Shown: positions 9,793 through 18,404 of the stretch, in pieces
How the letters are laid out: each line of letters opens with the position of its first letter
Position numbering within the stretch: position 1 is the first letter of the stretch
From: Pelagerythrobacter aerophilus
Lineage (GTDB): Bacteria; Pseudomonadota; Alphaproteobacteria; Sphingomonadales; Sphingomonadaceae
NCBI RefSeq assembly: GCF_003581645.1
Contig: NZ_QXFK01000018.1
Coordinates: 294,501 to 358,500 of the forward strand
Reading direction: 5' to 3'
Length of the DNA stretch: 64,000 nt
Translations under genes and position numbers: made by a program
Notes under the pieces: model-generated
What the model was told of the DNA's origin: nothing
The model's input: the letters and a program-made list of their open reading frames with translations, nothing else
Database searches by the model: none

Positions 9793-10836
9793 ATGGTCAC
9801 GATTCGGGATGTTGCGCGGGAAGCCGGCGTTTCGATCGCCACGGTGTCCCGCGCCCTGAACGGGCACAGCAACGTCACCAAAGCCACTCGCGAAGCGATC
9901 GAGGCCGCGGCCAAGACGCTCAACTTCGTGCCACACAGCGGCGCCCGCAGCCTGACCAATCGCCAGACCGATACGATCGGTGTAATTCTGCCCGACCTGT
10001 TCGGCGAGTTCTTCTCCGAAGTCATCCGGGGGATCGACAAGATCGCCCATGGCGCGGGCAAGCACCTGCTGCTCGGCAACATGCACGGCAGCTCGCATGA
10101 AACGACCAGCGCGATCCGTTCGATGCGCGGGCGGGTCGACGGGCTGCTGCTGATGCCGCCCGATTCCACCGCAGAGTTGCTGTCCGACCACCTCGACGCC
10201 AACATGCCGACCGTCCTGCTCAACGCGCAGGCGGAGGGCCGAGACGTGCCCTTCGTCGCCGTCGACAACTATCACGGTGCGCGGACGATCACCGAGCATC
10301 TGATTGCTCGCGGGCGCAAGCGGATCATCCATATCGCCGGCCCCAAGCACAATCGCGATGCGCGCGAGCGCCTGCGCGGCTTCGCCGACGCCATGCGCGA
10401 AGGGCTGGGGGAAAAGCACCCGGTCGTCCTGCCGGGCGACTTCACGGAAACGGCGGGCCAGGAGGCAGCACGCCTGCTGCTCGCCGGGCAGGTGCCCGCC
10501 GACGCTGTCTTCGCATCCAACGATGTGATGGCAGTAGGGCTCATGTCCGTGCTTGACGAGGCCGGCGTGGCCGTGGGCGCGGAAACGCTCGTTGCCGGCT
10601 TCGACGACATCCCGCTCGCCCGCCACGTCAGCCCCAAGTTGACGACGATGCAATCGAACATGGCGCAGCTCGGTTCCACCGCTGCAATGCTGCTGCTGCG
10701 GATGCTGCGCGGCGAGGAACTCGGTAGCGAGCACGGCGTGGTGCTCTCTCCCCGACTGGCGGAACGTGGTTCGACCGGACGTGCGAGTCCCAATGGCGGT
10801 GCGACCATTGCAGGTGCGCCGGCCGACGCGGCCTGA
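9793..10836 (+). CDS. LacI family transcriptional regulator of the glucan locus
   Basis: Sugar-responsive repressor of 347 residues. The N-terminal helix-turn-helix and hinge helix read TIRDVAREAGVSIATVSRAL, followed by a periplasmic-binding-protein-like effector domain with the usual DGLLLMPP, SNDVMAVGLM and AGFDDIPLA elements. The ATG at 9793 follows GAGAGGGAAG; the frame is open upstream but that part lies inside the ATPase gene. The gene sits between the ABC ATPase and the binding protein, and its stop overlaps the next ATG by one base. Palindromes before it and before the TonB receptor/GH3 pair are its likely targets. The inducer is probably a beta-gluco-oligosaccharide or glucose derivative, judged from the neighbouring enzymes. 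Confidence 0.92.
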   Translation: MVTIRDVAREAGVSIATVSRALNGHSNVTKATREAIEAAAKTLNFVPHSGARSLTNRQTDTIGVILPDLFGEFFSEVIRGIDKIAHGAGKHLLLGNMHGSSHETTSAIRSMRGRVDGLLLMPPDSTAELLSDHLDANMPTVLLNAQAEGRDVPFVAVDNYHGARTITEHLIARGRKRIIHIAGPKHNRDARERLRGFADAMREGLGEKHPVVLPGDFTETAGQEAARLLLAGQVPADAVFASNDVMAVGLMSVLDEAGVAVGAETLVAGFDDIPLARHVSPKLTTMQSNMAQLGSTAAMLLLRMLRGEELGSEHGVVLSPRLAERGSTGRASPNGGATIAGAPADAA

Positions 10837-12089
10837 TGACTGACAGTCTATCGCGGCGGGACGTTCTCGCGGCGGGGATCGCCGGCTCCGCCGCACTCGC
10901 GCTGGGCGGGTGCCGAGGCGATGCCGGACTGACTTTCTGGGCCATCGGCAACGAGGCGACGGCTCTCCCCGCCCTGCTTCCCAAGCTCGGGCTCGGCGGG
11001 ATCGACGTGCAGCCTCTGCCGTGGTCGGGCGCTCATCAGAAGCTACTGACGGGGTTCGTCGGCCGGTCGCTGCCCGATCTGGCGCAAGTCGGCAACAGTT
11101 GGCTCGCAGAGCTCGCGGCGCTGGACGCGATCGAACCGGTCCCCGCCGCACTCGACCCCGAAGCAGACCAGTTCTCGGCAGTGATCGAGAGCAACCGCAT
11201 CAACGGGCGGCTGGTGGCGATGCCCTGGTACGTCGACACGCGCGTGCAGTTCTACCGCACGGATATCTTTGCTCGTGCCGGTTATGCCACGCCGCCGCTG
11301 GACTGGAGCGGGTGGAAGCGGGCGCTCGCCCGTATCCGGGCACAGAGCGCGGGTGAAACTTACGGTGTTCTCCTGCCACTCGACGAATTCGAGCACCTGC
11401 AGACGTTGGCACTGTCCGCCGGTGCGACGTTCCTGAAGGAAAACGGCACGCGCGGCGCTTTCACCGCGCCGGAATTCATCGAGGGGCTGGCCTTCTACAA
11501 GTCGCTGTTCGACGAAGGGCTGGCGCCCGTCGTCGCCGGCGCGCAGATCGGCAACCGCTGGGCCGAGTTCGCGCGAGGGTGGTTCGCGGTCTATCCGGCC
11601 GGCCCGTGGATGATCGGGGAAATGCGCAGCCGCTTGCCGGTTGCGATGCAGGATCTGTGGAGCACGGCACCGCACCCCGGCCCCGGCGGCCCCGGAGCGA
11701 CTGCAACGGGTGGGTCGAGCCTCGTCGTGTTCAGCCGCGGCCGCCGCAAACGCGAGGCCTGGGAAGTCGTGCGCCGTATGCTCGATCCGGCGGCGCAACT
11801 CGCGCTGCACCGGGCGACCGGCGACCTGCCCGTGCGACGCTCCGTCTGGCGCGAGACCGAACTCGCTGGGGACCGCGTGGTCGCACCCTTCGCGCATCAG
11901 CTCGAACGCGCGCAGCCTTTACCCAAGGTACCCGAGTGGGAGCGCGTCGTCACGGAGATGCAGGTCGTCGCCGACCGCATGGTGCGCGGGGACTACACGG
12001 TGCGCAGCGCCGCGGCGGAGATGGACCTGCGCGTCGACGAGATCCTGGCCAAGCGGCGCTGGATGATGGAACGGGGGCGTCTGGCATGA
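10836..12089 (+). CDS. Sugar ABC transporter substrate-binding lipoprotein
   Basis: Extracellular solute-binding protein of family 1, 417 residues, the periplasmic receptor of the CUT1 importer. The N-terminus combines a twin-arginine motif (SRRDVL) with a hydrophobic stretch and lipobox LGGC (Cys26), suggesting Tat export and lipid anchoring. The body has the family pattern, including the AMPWYVDTRVQFYRTDIF strand and the GPWMIGEM segment. It overlaps lacI by one base and permease 1 by 4 bp. A maltose-binding-protein-like fold is expected; the ligand is inferred to be a gluco-oligosaccharide because a GH1 beta-glucosidase is in the same operon. Confidence 0.9.
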   Translation: MTDSLSRRDVLAAGIAGSAALALGGCRGDAGLTFWAIGNEATALPALLPKLGLGGIDVQPLPWSGAHQKLLTGFVGRSLPDLAQVGNSWLAELAALDAIEPVPAALDPEADQFSAVIESNRINGRLVAMPWYVDTRVQFYRTDIFARAGYATPPLDWSGWKRALARIRAQSAGETYGVLLPLDEFEHLQTLALSAGATFLKENGTRGAFTAPEFIEGLAFYKSLFDEGLAPVVAGAQIGNRWAEFARGWFAVYPAGPWMIGEMRSRLPVAMQDLWSTAPHPGPGGPGATATGGSSLVVFSRGRRKREAWEVVRRMLDPAAQLALHRATGDLPVRRSVWRETELAGDRVVAPFAHQLERAQPLPKVPEWERVVTEMQVVADRMVRGDYTVRSAAAEMDLRVDEILAKRRWMMERGRLA

Positions 12090-12988
12090 GCGCCACAGGG
12101 GTCAAGGCGGAGCGGCGCGCCGGATGGCTGTTCAGCGCCCCGGCGCTGCTCGCGATCGCACTGTTCTTCGTCCTGCCGACGATCGCCTCGCTCGCGCTGA
12201 GCCTGACCGACTTCGACATCTACGCCCTCGCCGATATCCGCAACCTGCGCTTCGTCGGACTCGACAATTACGCCGAGCTGCTTGCCGACCCGCTGTTCTG
12301 GACCGCACTCGGCAATACGCTATGGTTCGTCGTGCTCGGCGTGCCGCTGGTGCTGGTCGTGTCACTCGCGGCGGCGCTCCTCGTCAACGAACGCATGGTC
12401 GCATGGCGCCCCGTCTGGCGTGTCGCGTTCTTCGCACCTTACGTCGCGACGCTGGTGGCAGCCGCGGTGGTATGGAAATACCTGCTCCATACCCGCTACG
12501 GCCTCGTCAACTACGTGTTCGGCACGCTCGGTCTGCCAACGGTCGACTGGCTCGGCGATCCACACTGGGCGATACCCGCGATCACGCTGTTCGTGGTCTG
12601 GAAGAGCTTCGGCTACGCCATGCTGATCTTCCTCGCCGCGCTGCAGACCGTGCCGCGCGACCTGGTCGAGGCAGCGCGGATCGATGGTGCCGGGTGGTGG
12701 TCGCGGCTGCGCCATGTCACCCTGCCAGCCCTCGCACCCGCGGCCGGGCTGGTCACGATCCTCACGGTGATCGCCATGTTCCAGCTCTTCGCCGAGCCCT
12801 ACGTGATGACCGAGGGCGGCCCGGCGCAATCGACGATCACCGTGCTCTACTTGATGTTCGAGGAGGGCTTTCAGTGGTGGAACCTCGGCACCGGTGCTGC
12901 GGTCGCGGTCGTGCTGTTCGTCTGCATTCTGGCCGCGGCGCTGCTGCCGGCGCTGGCTATGCGCCTGCTGCGAGTATGCAGGTCATGA
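12086..12988 (+). CDS. Sugar ABC transporter permease (MalF type)
   Basis: Inner-membrane permease of 300 residues with six predicted helices. The EAA loop that docks on the ATPase is visible as DLVEAARIDGAGWWSRLRHVTLP. The N-terminal APALLAIALFFVLPTIASLALSLTDF is typical of CUT1 MalF/UgpA proteins. The start overlaps the binding-protein stop (ATGA), and the stop overlaps permease 2 in the same way, so the importer genes are tightly coupled. Confidence 0.93.
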   Translation: MSATGVKAERRAGWLFSAPALLAIALFFVLPTIASLALSLTDFDIYALADIRNLRFVGLDNYAELLADPLFWTALGNTLWFVVLGVPLVLVVSLAAALLVNERMVAWRPVWRVAFFAPYVATLVAAAVVWKYLLHTRYGLVNYVFGTLGLPTVDWLGDPHWAIPAITLFVVWKSFGYAMLIFLAALQTVPRDLVEAARIDGAGWWSRLRHVTLPALAPAAGLVTILTVIAMFQLFAEPYVMTEGGPAQSTITVLYLMFEEGFQWWNLGTGAAVAVVLFVCILAAALLPALAMRLLRVCRS

Positions 12989-13797
12989 CCGCCGGCCGCG
13001 CCATAACCGCGCTCGCTGCGCTGTTCGCAGCGATCACGCTCGCGCCGCTGCTGTGGATGGTGTCGGTCAGCCTGATGCAGCCGGGCGAAGCAGGCCAGTT
13101 CCCGCCGCCGCTAATCCCCGCCGACCCGACGCTGGCCAACTATCACGAGCTTTTTGCGGCGCAGGGCATGGGCGTGTTCCTGGGCAACAGCCTGCTCGTC
13201 TCAACCCTTGCGACGCTGCTCGCACTGCTGTTCACCCTCCCCGCGGGCTACGCCTTCGCCAAGCTGCGCTTCCGGGGGCGGACCGCGACGGTGCAGACGC
13301 TGCTCGCTCTGCTGCTGATCCCCGGGCAGATCGGCATGCTGCCGCTGTTCCTGGAACTGAAGGCAATAGGCCTGGTCAACTCCTATGCCGGTGTCCTCAT
13401 CCCGTGGCTTGCCGGGATCATCGGGATCTTCCTGGTGCGGCAATACGCGCTTTCGATCCCCGATGAACTGCTGGAAGCGGCGCGGATCGACGGCGCGAGC
13501 GAGTGGGACATGTTCCGTCACGTCGTGCTGCCGATCCTGCGCCCGGCGATCGCGACGCTGGCCTTGTTCGTGTTTCTCGGGAGCTGGAACGATTTCATGT
13601 GGCCCCTGATCGTGCTGTCCGATCAGGATCTCTACACCCTGCCCGTCGCTCTCGCCTCGCTGGGGCGCGAGCGGGCGCAGGATATCGAATTGATGATGGC
13701 CGGTTCGGTGGTCACCACCGTGCCGGTGCTGCTGCTGTTCCTGGCGCTCCAGCGCCAGTTCATCGGCGGGTTGCTTGCAGGGAGTGTCAAAGGATGA
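12985..13797 (+). CDS. Sugar ABC transporter permease (MalG type)
   Basis: Second CUT1 permease, 270 residues from the ATG that forms an ATGA overlap with permease 1. Another ATG nine bases upstream would add three residues. The EAA loop reads LLEAARIDGASEWDMFRHVVLP, followed by the GSWNDFMWPL segment seen in MalG/UgpE proteins. Together with permease 1, the binding protein and the ATPase it makes a complete importer. It overlaps the following esterase gene by 4 bp. Confidence 0.93.
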   Translation: MTAGRAITALAALFAAITLAPLLWMVSVSLMQPGEAGQFPPPLIPADPTLANYHELFAAQGMGVFLGNSLLVSTLATLLALLFTLPAGYAFAKLRFRGRTATVQTLLALLLIPGQIGMLPLFLELKAIGLVNSYAGVLIPWLAGIIGIFLVRQYALSIPDELLEAARIDGASEWDMFRHVVLPILRPAIATLALFVFLGSWNDFMWPLIVLSDQDLYTLPVALASLGRERAQDIELMMAGSVVTTVPVLLLFLALQRQFIGGLLAGSVKG

Positions 13798-14540
13798 ATT
13801 GGGTTCGGATGTTGCCGCTGGTCCTCTTGCTAGGGGCCTGCACCGGTCATGCGGTCGCGGCAACACCGCCGCCGGCGTACGAGAGCGGGCAGCATCCGCA
13901 GCCGGCGGTCGACGAAGGGGGCTACGTCTATCAACTTCACCTGCCGCCCGGCGTCGCGACGACAGACGAGGACGCGCGCTGGCCCCTGATGATCTTCCTC
14001 CACGGTTCGGGCGAACGCGGCAGCGACGTCGCCAAGGTCAAAGTCCACGGCCCGCCCAAAGTCGCCGACCGGCAGACGGACTTCCCTTTCATCCTCGTCT
14101 CCCCGCTGCTGCCGGCGGAAGAAGACTGGGACGTCGCCAAGCTGGACGCGATCGTGGATCACGTGATGGAAACGCTGCCGGTCGATCCCGCGCGGGTCTA
14201 TCTGACCGGCCTCAGCCGCGGCGGTCATGCGACCTGGCGCTGGGCGGCGGCGGAACCGAAACGCTTCGCCGCCATCGCGCCGGTCGCCGGGCGTGGAGAC
14301 CCCGCCAGCGCCTGTGCGCTGACGGACACGCCGGTATGGGCCTTCCACGGGGACCGCGACGACGTGGTGACGCCCGAGGGCAGCTTTGCCATGGCGCGCG
14401 CGATCCGCGCTTGCGGTGGACATCAGAGCCGCCTGACGATCTATCCCGATCTCGGTCACAACGCGTGGGATCCGGCCTATAACGATCCCGCACTCTACCT
14501 GTGGCTACTGTCTCATCGTCTCGAAGGGCAGGCGCCATGA
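13794..14540 (+). CDS. Alpha/beta-hydrolase lipoprotein, probable carbohydrate esterase
   Basis: Serine hydrolase of 248 residues with a signal peptide and lipobox LGAC (Cys16). The fold is visible as FLHGSGERGSD (oxyanion region near 69), nucleophile S141 in GLSRGG, an acidic residue in FHGDRDDVV near 190 and H222 in DLGHNAWD. This is the pattern of PHB-depolymerase/phospholipase-like or feruloyl-esterase-like secreted hydrolases. Translationally coupled (ATGA) to the permease before it and the GH1 gene after it. Its place in a glucan-uptake operon suggests removal of acyl groups from the substrate at the cell envelope; the actual ester is unknown. Confidence 0.8.
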   Translation: MNWVRMLPLVLLLGACTGHAVAATPPPAYESGQHPQPAVDEGGYVYQLHLPPGVATTDEDARWPLMIFLHGSGERGSDVAKVKVHGPPKVADRQTDFPFILVSPLLPAEEDWDVAKLDAIVDHVMETLPVDPARVYLTGLSRGGHATWRWAAAEPKRFAAIAPVAGRGDPASACALTDTPVWAFHGDRDDVVTPEGSFAMARAIRACGGHQSRLTIYPDLGHNAWDPAYNDPALYLWLLSHRLEGQAP

Positions 14541-15889
14541 GCGGCTTTCCCAAGAGTTTCCTGTGGGGCGCGGCCACGGCCGCCTACCAGGTCGAGGGCT
14601 CCCCGCTCGCGGACGGCGCCGGGGCCAGTATCTGGCACCGCTTCACCCACGACCCGCGCCTGATGATCGCGACCGGCGATACGGGGGACGTCGCTTGTGA
14701 CCACTACAACCGCATGGAAAGCGACGTGGAGCTGATGAAGCAGCTCGGGCTGCAGGCCTACCGCTTCAGCGTCTCCTGGAGCCGCGTGTTGCCCGAGGGC
14801 ACGGGTCGCGTGAACGAGGCAGGGCTCGACTTCTACCGCCGCCTGGTCGACCGCCTGCTCGAAGCCGGGATCGAGCCGCTGGCGACACTCTACCACTGGG
14901 ATCTGCCGGCCGCACTCGACGACCGCGGCGGCTGGCTGAATCGCGAAAGCGCGGAGTGGTTCGCGGAATATGCCGGCGTCATGTTCCGCGCGCTCGACGG
15001 CAAAGTGAAGAAGTGGGCGACGCTCAACGAGCCGTGGGTGGTGGCAGACGGCGGCTATCTCAACGGCGTGCTCGCACCAGGGCACCGCAGCATCTTCGAA
15101 TGCGCGATCGTCAGCCGTAACCTGATGCGCGCGCACGGCCGTGCAGTACAGACCTACCGCGAATGCGGCGCGCACGAAGTCGGCCTGGTCATCAATATCG
15201 AGCCGAAGTACCCGGCCAGCGACAGTTCGGAGGATCTCGCCGCCACCGCGCGCGCCGATGCCTACATGAACCGCCAGTACTTCGACCCCGCGCTGCTCGG
15301 AACCTGCCCCGAGGAGCTGCGCGAGATCTACGGCGAGGCGTGGGAGGACTGGTCGGCCGAGGACCTGGCGCTGTGCTGCCAGCCGGTCGATTTCGTCGGC
15401 ATCAACTACTACACCCGCAGCGTCGTGCGTTCGTCGGACACGGCGTGGCCCCTGTTCGCCGAACACGTGGTGCAGGAAGGCGCGCCGCATACAGAGACCA
15501 ACTGGGAAGTCTTTCCCGAGGCGATGACCCGCACGCTGTTGTGGTTTCGTGAGCGCTACGGCGACCTGCCGGTCTATATCATGGAGAACGGCGCGGCCTT
15601 CTCCGACCCCGCGACCAGCGATGCCGACGGCATTCTCGACGAGGATCGCTGTCAGTACCTCGCCGAACACATCGCCGCCGTGCGCGACGCGATCGCGGCC
15701 GGGGTGGACATTCGCGGCTATATGGTCTGGTCGCTCTTCGACAATCTCGAATGGGCGCTCGGCTATGCCAAGCGCTTCGGAATCGTCCACGTCGACTATG
15801 AGACGCTCGCGCGCACGCCCAAGCACAGCGCGCGGCTCTACGGTCAGATCATCGCCAGCAACGGCGCCGAACTGGAGCACGCCGCATGA
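14537..15889 (+). CDS. GH1 beta-glucosidase
   Basis: Cytoplasmic glycoside hydrolase family 1 enzyme of 450 residues, full length. It begins with the family signature FLWGAATAAYQVEG. The acid/base Glu165 is in TLNEPW and the nucleophile Glu350 in YIMENGAA; GINYYTR and the WSLFDNLEWALGYAKRFG segment are also typical. There is no signal peptide, so it should cleave beta-glucosides imported by the ABC system encoded just upstream. It is linked by ATGA overlaps to both neighbours. Specificity for beta-1,2, 1,3, 1,4 or 1,6 linkages cannot be read directly. Confidence 0.95.
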   Translation: MSGFPKSFLWGAATAAYQVEGSPLADGAGASIWHRFTHDPRLMIATGDTGDVACDHYNRMESDVELMKQLGLQAYRFSVSWSRVLPEGTGRVNEAGLDFYRRLVDRLLEAGIEPLATLYHWDLPAALDDRGGWLNRESAEWFAEYAGVMFRALDGKVKKWATLNEPWVVADGGYLNGVLAPGHRSIFECAIVSRNLMRAHGRAVQTYRECGAHEVGLVINIEPKYPASDSSEDLAATARADAYMNRQYFDPALLGTCPEELREIYGEAWEDWSAEDLALCCQPVDFVGINYYTRSVVRSSDTAWPLFAEHVVQEGAPHTETNWEVFPEAMTRTLLWFRERYGDLPVYIMENGAAFSDPATSDADGILDEDRCQYLAEHIAAVRDAIAAGVDIRGYMVWSLFDNLEWALGYAKRFGIVHVDYETLARTPKHSARLYGQIIASNGAELEHAA

Positions 15890-16749
15890 AATTCCTTCTC
15901 TCTCTCCTCACCGCCCTTCTTCTCGCCGCGTGCGCGCATGTGCCGGCGGAATCGGCCGAAGGTCCGCCCATCCGGGCGATGACGTTCAACATCCGGCTCG
16001 ACGTCGCCTCCGACGGCGGAAACGCCTGGCCGCACCGCAAGGAAATGGTGGAGGCCGTTATTCGGCACGAAGCCCCCGATGTGCTCGGCATGCAGGAAGT
16101 TCTGCTGCACCAGAAGCAGTATCTGGAATCCGAACTGACCGACTACACGTTCGTCGGCGTCGGCCGCGATGACGGGGCCGACGCCGGGGAATTTTCGCCG
16201 CTTGGCTGGCGCAACGACCGCTTCGCGATGGTGGACTCGGGTACGTTCTGGCTCTCACCGACGCCCGAGGCGGCCGGCAGCAAGGGTTGGGATGCCGCCC
16301 TTCCCCGCATCGCCACATGGGCCATCCTGCGCGATCGACGCAGCGGCGAGACGATCCGTGTGCTCAACACCCATTTCGACCACATCGGCACGGTCGCGCG
16401 CGCAAACGCCGCGCGGATGATCGCCGAATGGGTCGCCGGCGGCGATGCGCCCGCGATCGTGATGGGCGACTTCAACGTGACGCCGGATAGCGAACCCTAC
16501 CACGTGCTCGCGAACACGGCGCAAAGCGGCCTTTCCGATACGCGCACGATCAGCAGCACTCCGCCCTATGGCCCGCCCGGCACTTTCACCGGTTTCGACA
16601 TCATGGCAGCAGCCGAGGGGCCGATCGATCACATCTTCGTGACGGCCGGCTTCGCAGTGCAGCGGTATGCGGTGGTGACGCAGCATTGGGAGGGCCGCCT
16701 GCCCTCCGATCACTATCCGGTCGTCGCCGACATCCAACCGCAGCGGTGA
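15886..16749 (+). CDS. Endonuclease/exonuclease/phosphatase-fold lipoprotein
   Basis: Secreted EEP-fold protein of 287 residues with signal peptide and lipobox LAAC (Cys16). Metal and catalytic elements of the fold are present: MTFNIRLD, GMQEV, NTHFDH, GDFN and the closing SDHYPV. Proteins of this subgroup often accompany polysaccharide-utilisation genes, but their substrate is mostly unknown; a phosphodiester or phospho-sugar cleavage is possible. Last gene of the operon that begins at lacI, coupled by ATGA to the GH1 gene. A stable hairpin follows 11 bp later. Confidence 0.85.
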   Translation: MKFLLSLLTALLLAACAHVPAESAEGPPIRAMTFNIRLDVASDGGNAWPHRKEMVEAVIRHEAPDVLGMQEVLLHQKQYLESELTDYTFVGVGRDDGADAGEFSPLGWRNDRFAMVDSGTFWLSPTPEAAGSKGWDAALPRIATWAILRDRRSGETIRVLNTHFDHIGTVARANAARMIAEWVAGGDAPAIVMGDFNVTPDSEPYHVLANTAQSGLSDTRTISSTPPYGPPGTFTGFDIMAAAEGPIDHIFVTAGFAVQRYAVVTQHWEGRLPSDHYPVVADIQPQR

Positions 16750-16760
16750 GGCCGAGAACC

Positions 16761-16786
16761 GTCATCCCGGCGCAAGCTGGGATGAC
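16761..16786. repeat. REP-like palindrome between convergent genes
   Basis: GTCATCCC and GGGATGAC form 8-bp perfect arms around a 10-base centre that pairs further (GC...GC). The element lies between the EEP gene and the convergent GH144 gene and could end both transcripts. The same sequence family appears as a pair at 48656-48737. Confidence 0.6.
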
Positions 16787-16821
16787 GAGCTGGCGGAACG
16801 ACGGTCCGCCGGCGAGCCGGC

Positions 16822-18330
16822 CTACTTGCCCTCGTCCAGCCAGCCGCCGGTGAACCCCAGGCGCTCGAGCCCGCGACGGATGTGCGGATTCTTGCGCATC
16901 GTGCGCCATACGAGGCCGCTGCGATGGTTCTCCATCATCGCCAGGATCGGCCCCTGGTCGATGCCGATATAGTCTCGCGCGATCCAGCCGAGTTCCGGAT
17001 CGACCGTGCCGCTGGGGCTGCCCACGTCGACGAACGTGTAGCTCGGATTGAAGGCATCCTTGAAGCCGTATTCGGTGTAGAGCGTCTTGCCGTAAGCCGC
17101 ACGCATGTTCATCAGCGCGTCGATGGTTACATCGGGCGCGAACGGGATCGAGCCGCCGGCCGCAGTCGGCACGATCGTGCCGTCGTCCACCACCCGCTCG
17201 GCGCTCACGCCACGCGCGGAATAGCCCATGAATTCGCGTGGCTTGCCGTTGACCACGCGGCCGTTGCCGGCGTTTGTCGGCCCGTCGGAAGCGGTCCAGC
17301 CCCAGATGTCGGCCGAATAGCCGATCCAATCGTTGGGATTGTCCACGCCGTAGGCGCGCTGGCTCAGCGTCGCGCGGCGGCTGTTCTCGAAATAGTCGAT
17401 GCCCATCCCGCGCATGAATTGATCCTGGATGCCGCGGAAGTCGACCCAGACGTGGCTATACTGGTGCCCGAACAACGGCTCGAACTGCAGATGCTCGTAG
17501 CCGTAGTAGGTGCCCCAGTCCTTCTCCAGGTTTGCCGCCCAGCCGGTGTCCCAGGCGTCCTTGTCGATCGGATGCGTCGGTGATCCGGCAGCGAGAACAT
17601 AGACCAGCATGCCTTCGTTGTAGCCGACCCAGTCGTGGGTCCCGAAGTCGCCGTTCTCGCCGCGGTCGGGATACCAGCCCATCGCGATGGCCTTGCCGCT
17701 GCCGCCGTTGCCGGAGGGAATCTCGCTGTTCTCGCGCTGCACGAACGTCCAGTCGACGCGGCGGTAGATCTTCTCCGCCAGGTCGCGGATCTCGGCCTCG
17801 CGCGGCGTATCACGATCGAAGTAGCTCTGCGCGAAGAGCACGCCGCCGAGCAGCAGCGACGTATCGACGGTCGACAGCTCCGTCTTCCCGCGGCGCGTGC
17901 CGCCCTCGTTTGTGAGGAAGTGGTAGAAGAAGCCCTTGTATCCCGTGTTGCCAGAGACCTCCGGCCCCTGCGGTGCGTTCCAGTAGAATTCCAGGCAGTC
18001 GCGCGTGCGCTCTGCGGCCTGCTCACGCGTGACATAGCCCCGCTCGGCGCCGATACTGTAGGCCGTCAGCGCAAACCCGGTCGCCGCGATCGAGGAGAAC
18101 GGATTGCTCGGCCAGCGATCGGGCGCGAGGCAACGCTGGGTGTCGGTAGTTTCCCAGAAGTAATCGAACGTACGGCGCGAGAGCTGCTCGGCGAACTCCG
18201 CCTGCGTGAGTTGAGGCAGCGCGGCAGCGGAATTCTCCGTCACTCCGGCGGGAGGCGGCGTGGGGGTAGACGTGCACGCGGCCAGCGCCAGAAGCGGCAG
18301 CGCAAGCGATCCGAAACGGAAGGACATCAT
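16822..18330 (-). CDS. GH144-type endo-glucanase lipoprotein (PF10091 glycoamylase domain)
   Basis: Secreted protein of 502 residues with signal peptide and lipobox LAAC. The catalytic (alpha/alpha)6 domain is recognised by SRRTFDYFWETTD, the GYKGFFYHFLTNEGGTR block followed by ELSTVDTSLLLGG, and the EYGFKDAFNP block near the end. The founding GH144 enzymes are endo-beta-1,2-glucanases; the Pfam name glycoamylase is older. The start is the first of two adjacent ATGs (18330, 18327) after GGGAG. It follows the TonB receptor on the same strand after 74 bp that hold a strong hairpin. It probably cuts glucan in the periplasm or at the outer membrane. Confidence 0.85.
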   Translation of the reverse strand: MMSFRFGSLALPLLALAACTSTPTPPPAGVTENSAAALPQLTQAEFAEQLSRRTFDYFWETTDTQRCLAPDRWPSNPFSSIAATGFALTAYSIGAERGYVTREQAAERTRDCLEFYWNAPQGPEVSGNTGYKGFFYHFLTNEGGTRRGKTELSTVDTSLLLGGVLFAQSYFDRDTPREAEIRDLAEKIYRRVDWTFVQRENSEIPSGNGGSGKAIAMGWYPDRGENGDFGTHDWVGYNEGMLVYVLAAGSPTHPIDKDAWDTGWAANLEKDWGTYYGYEHLQFEPLFGHQYSHVWVDFRGIQDQFMRGMGIDYFENSRRATLSQRAYGVDNPNDWIGYSADIWGWTASDGPTNAGNGRVVNGKPREFMGYSARGVSAERVVDDGTIVPTAAGGSIPFAPDVTIDALMNMRAAYGKTLYTEYGFKDAFNPSYTFVDVGSPSGTVDPELGWIARDYIGIDQGPILAMMENHRSGLVWRTMRKNPHIRRGLERLGFTGGWLDEGK

Positions 18331-18347
18331 AGCTCCCAAGGTCAGGA

Positions 18348-18389
18348 GGGCGCCCGGTCAAGGGAGGAGGAGGGGATGACCGGGCGCCC
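18348..18389 (-). promoter_or_regulatory. Intercistronic hairpin between TonB receptor and GH144 gene
   Basis: Perfect 13-bp arms (18348-18360 and 18377-18389, GGGCGCCCGGTCA and its complement) enclose a 16-base loop that is purine-rich on the plus strand. There is no T-run after it on the minus strand, so it is not a classic terminator. It may protect the receptor mRNA end or lower GH144 expression relative to the receptor. Confidence 0.6.
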
Positions 18390-18404
18390 GAACAGTGTCG
18401 ATGA

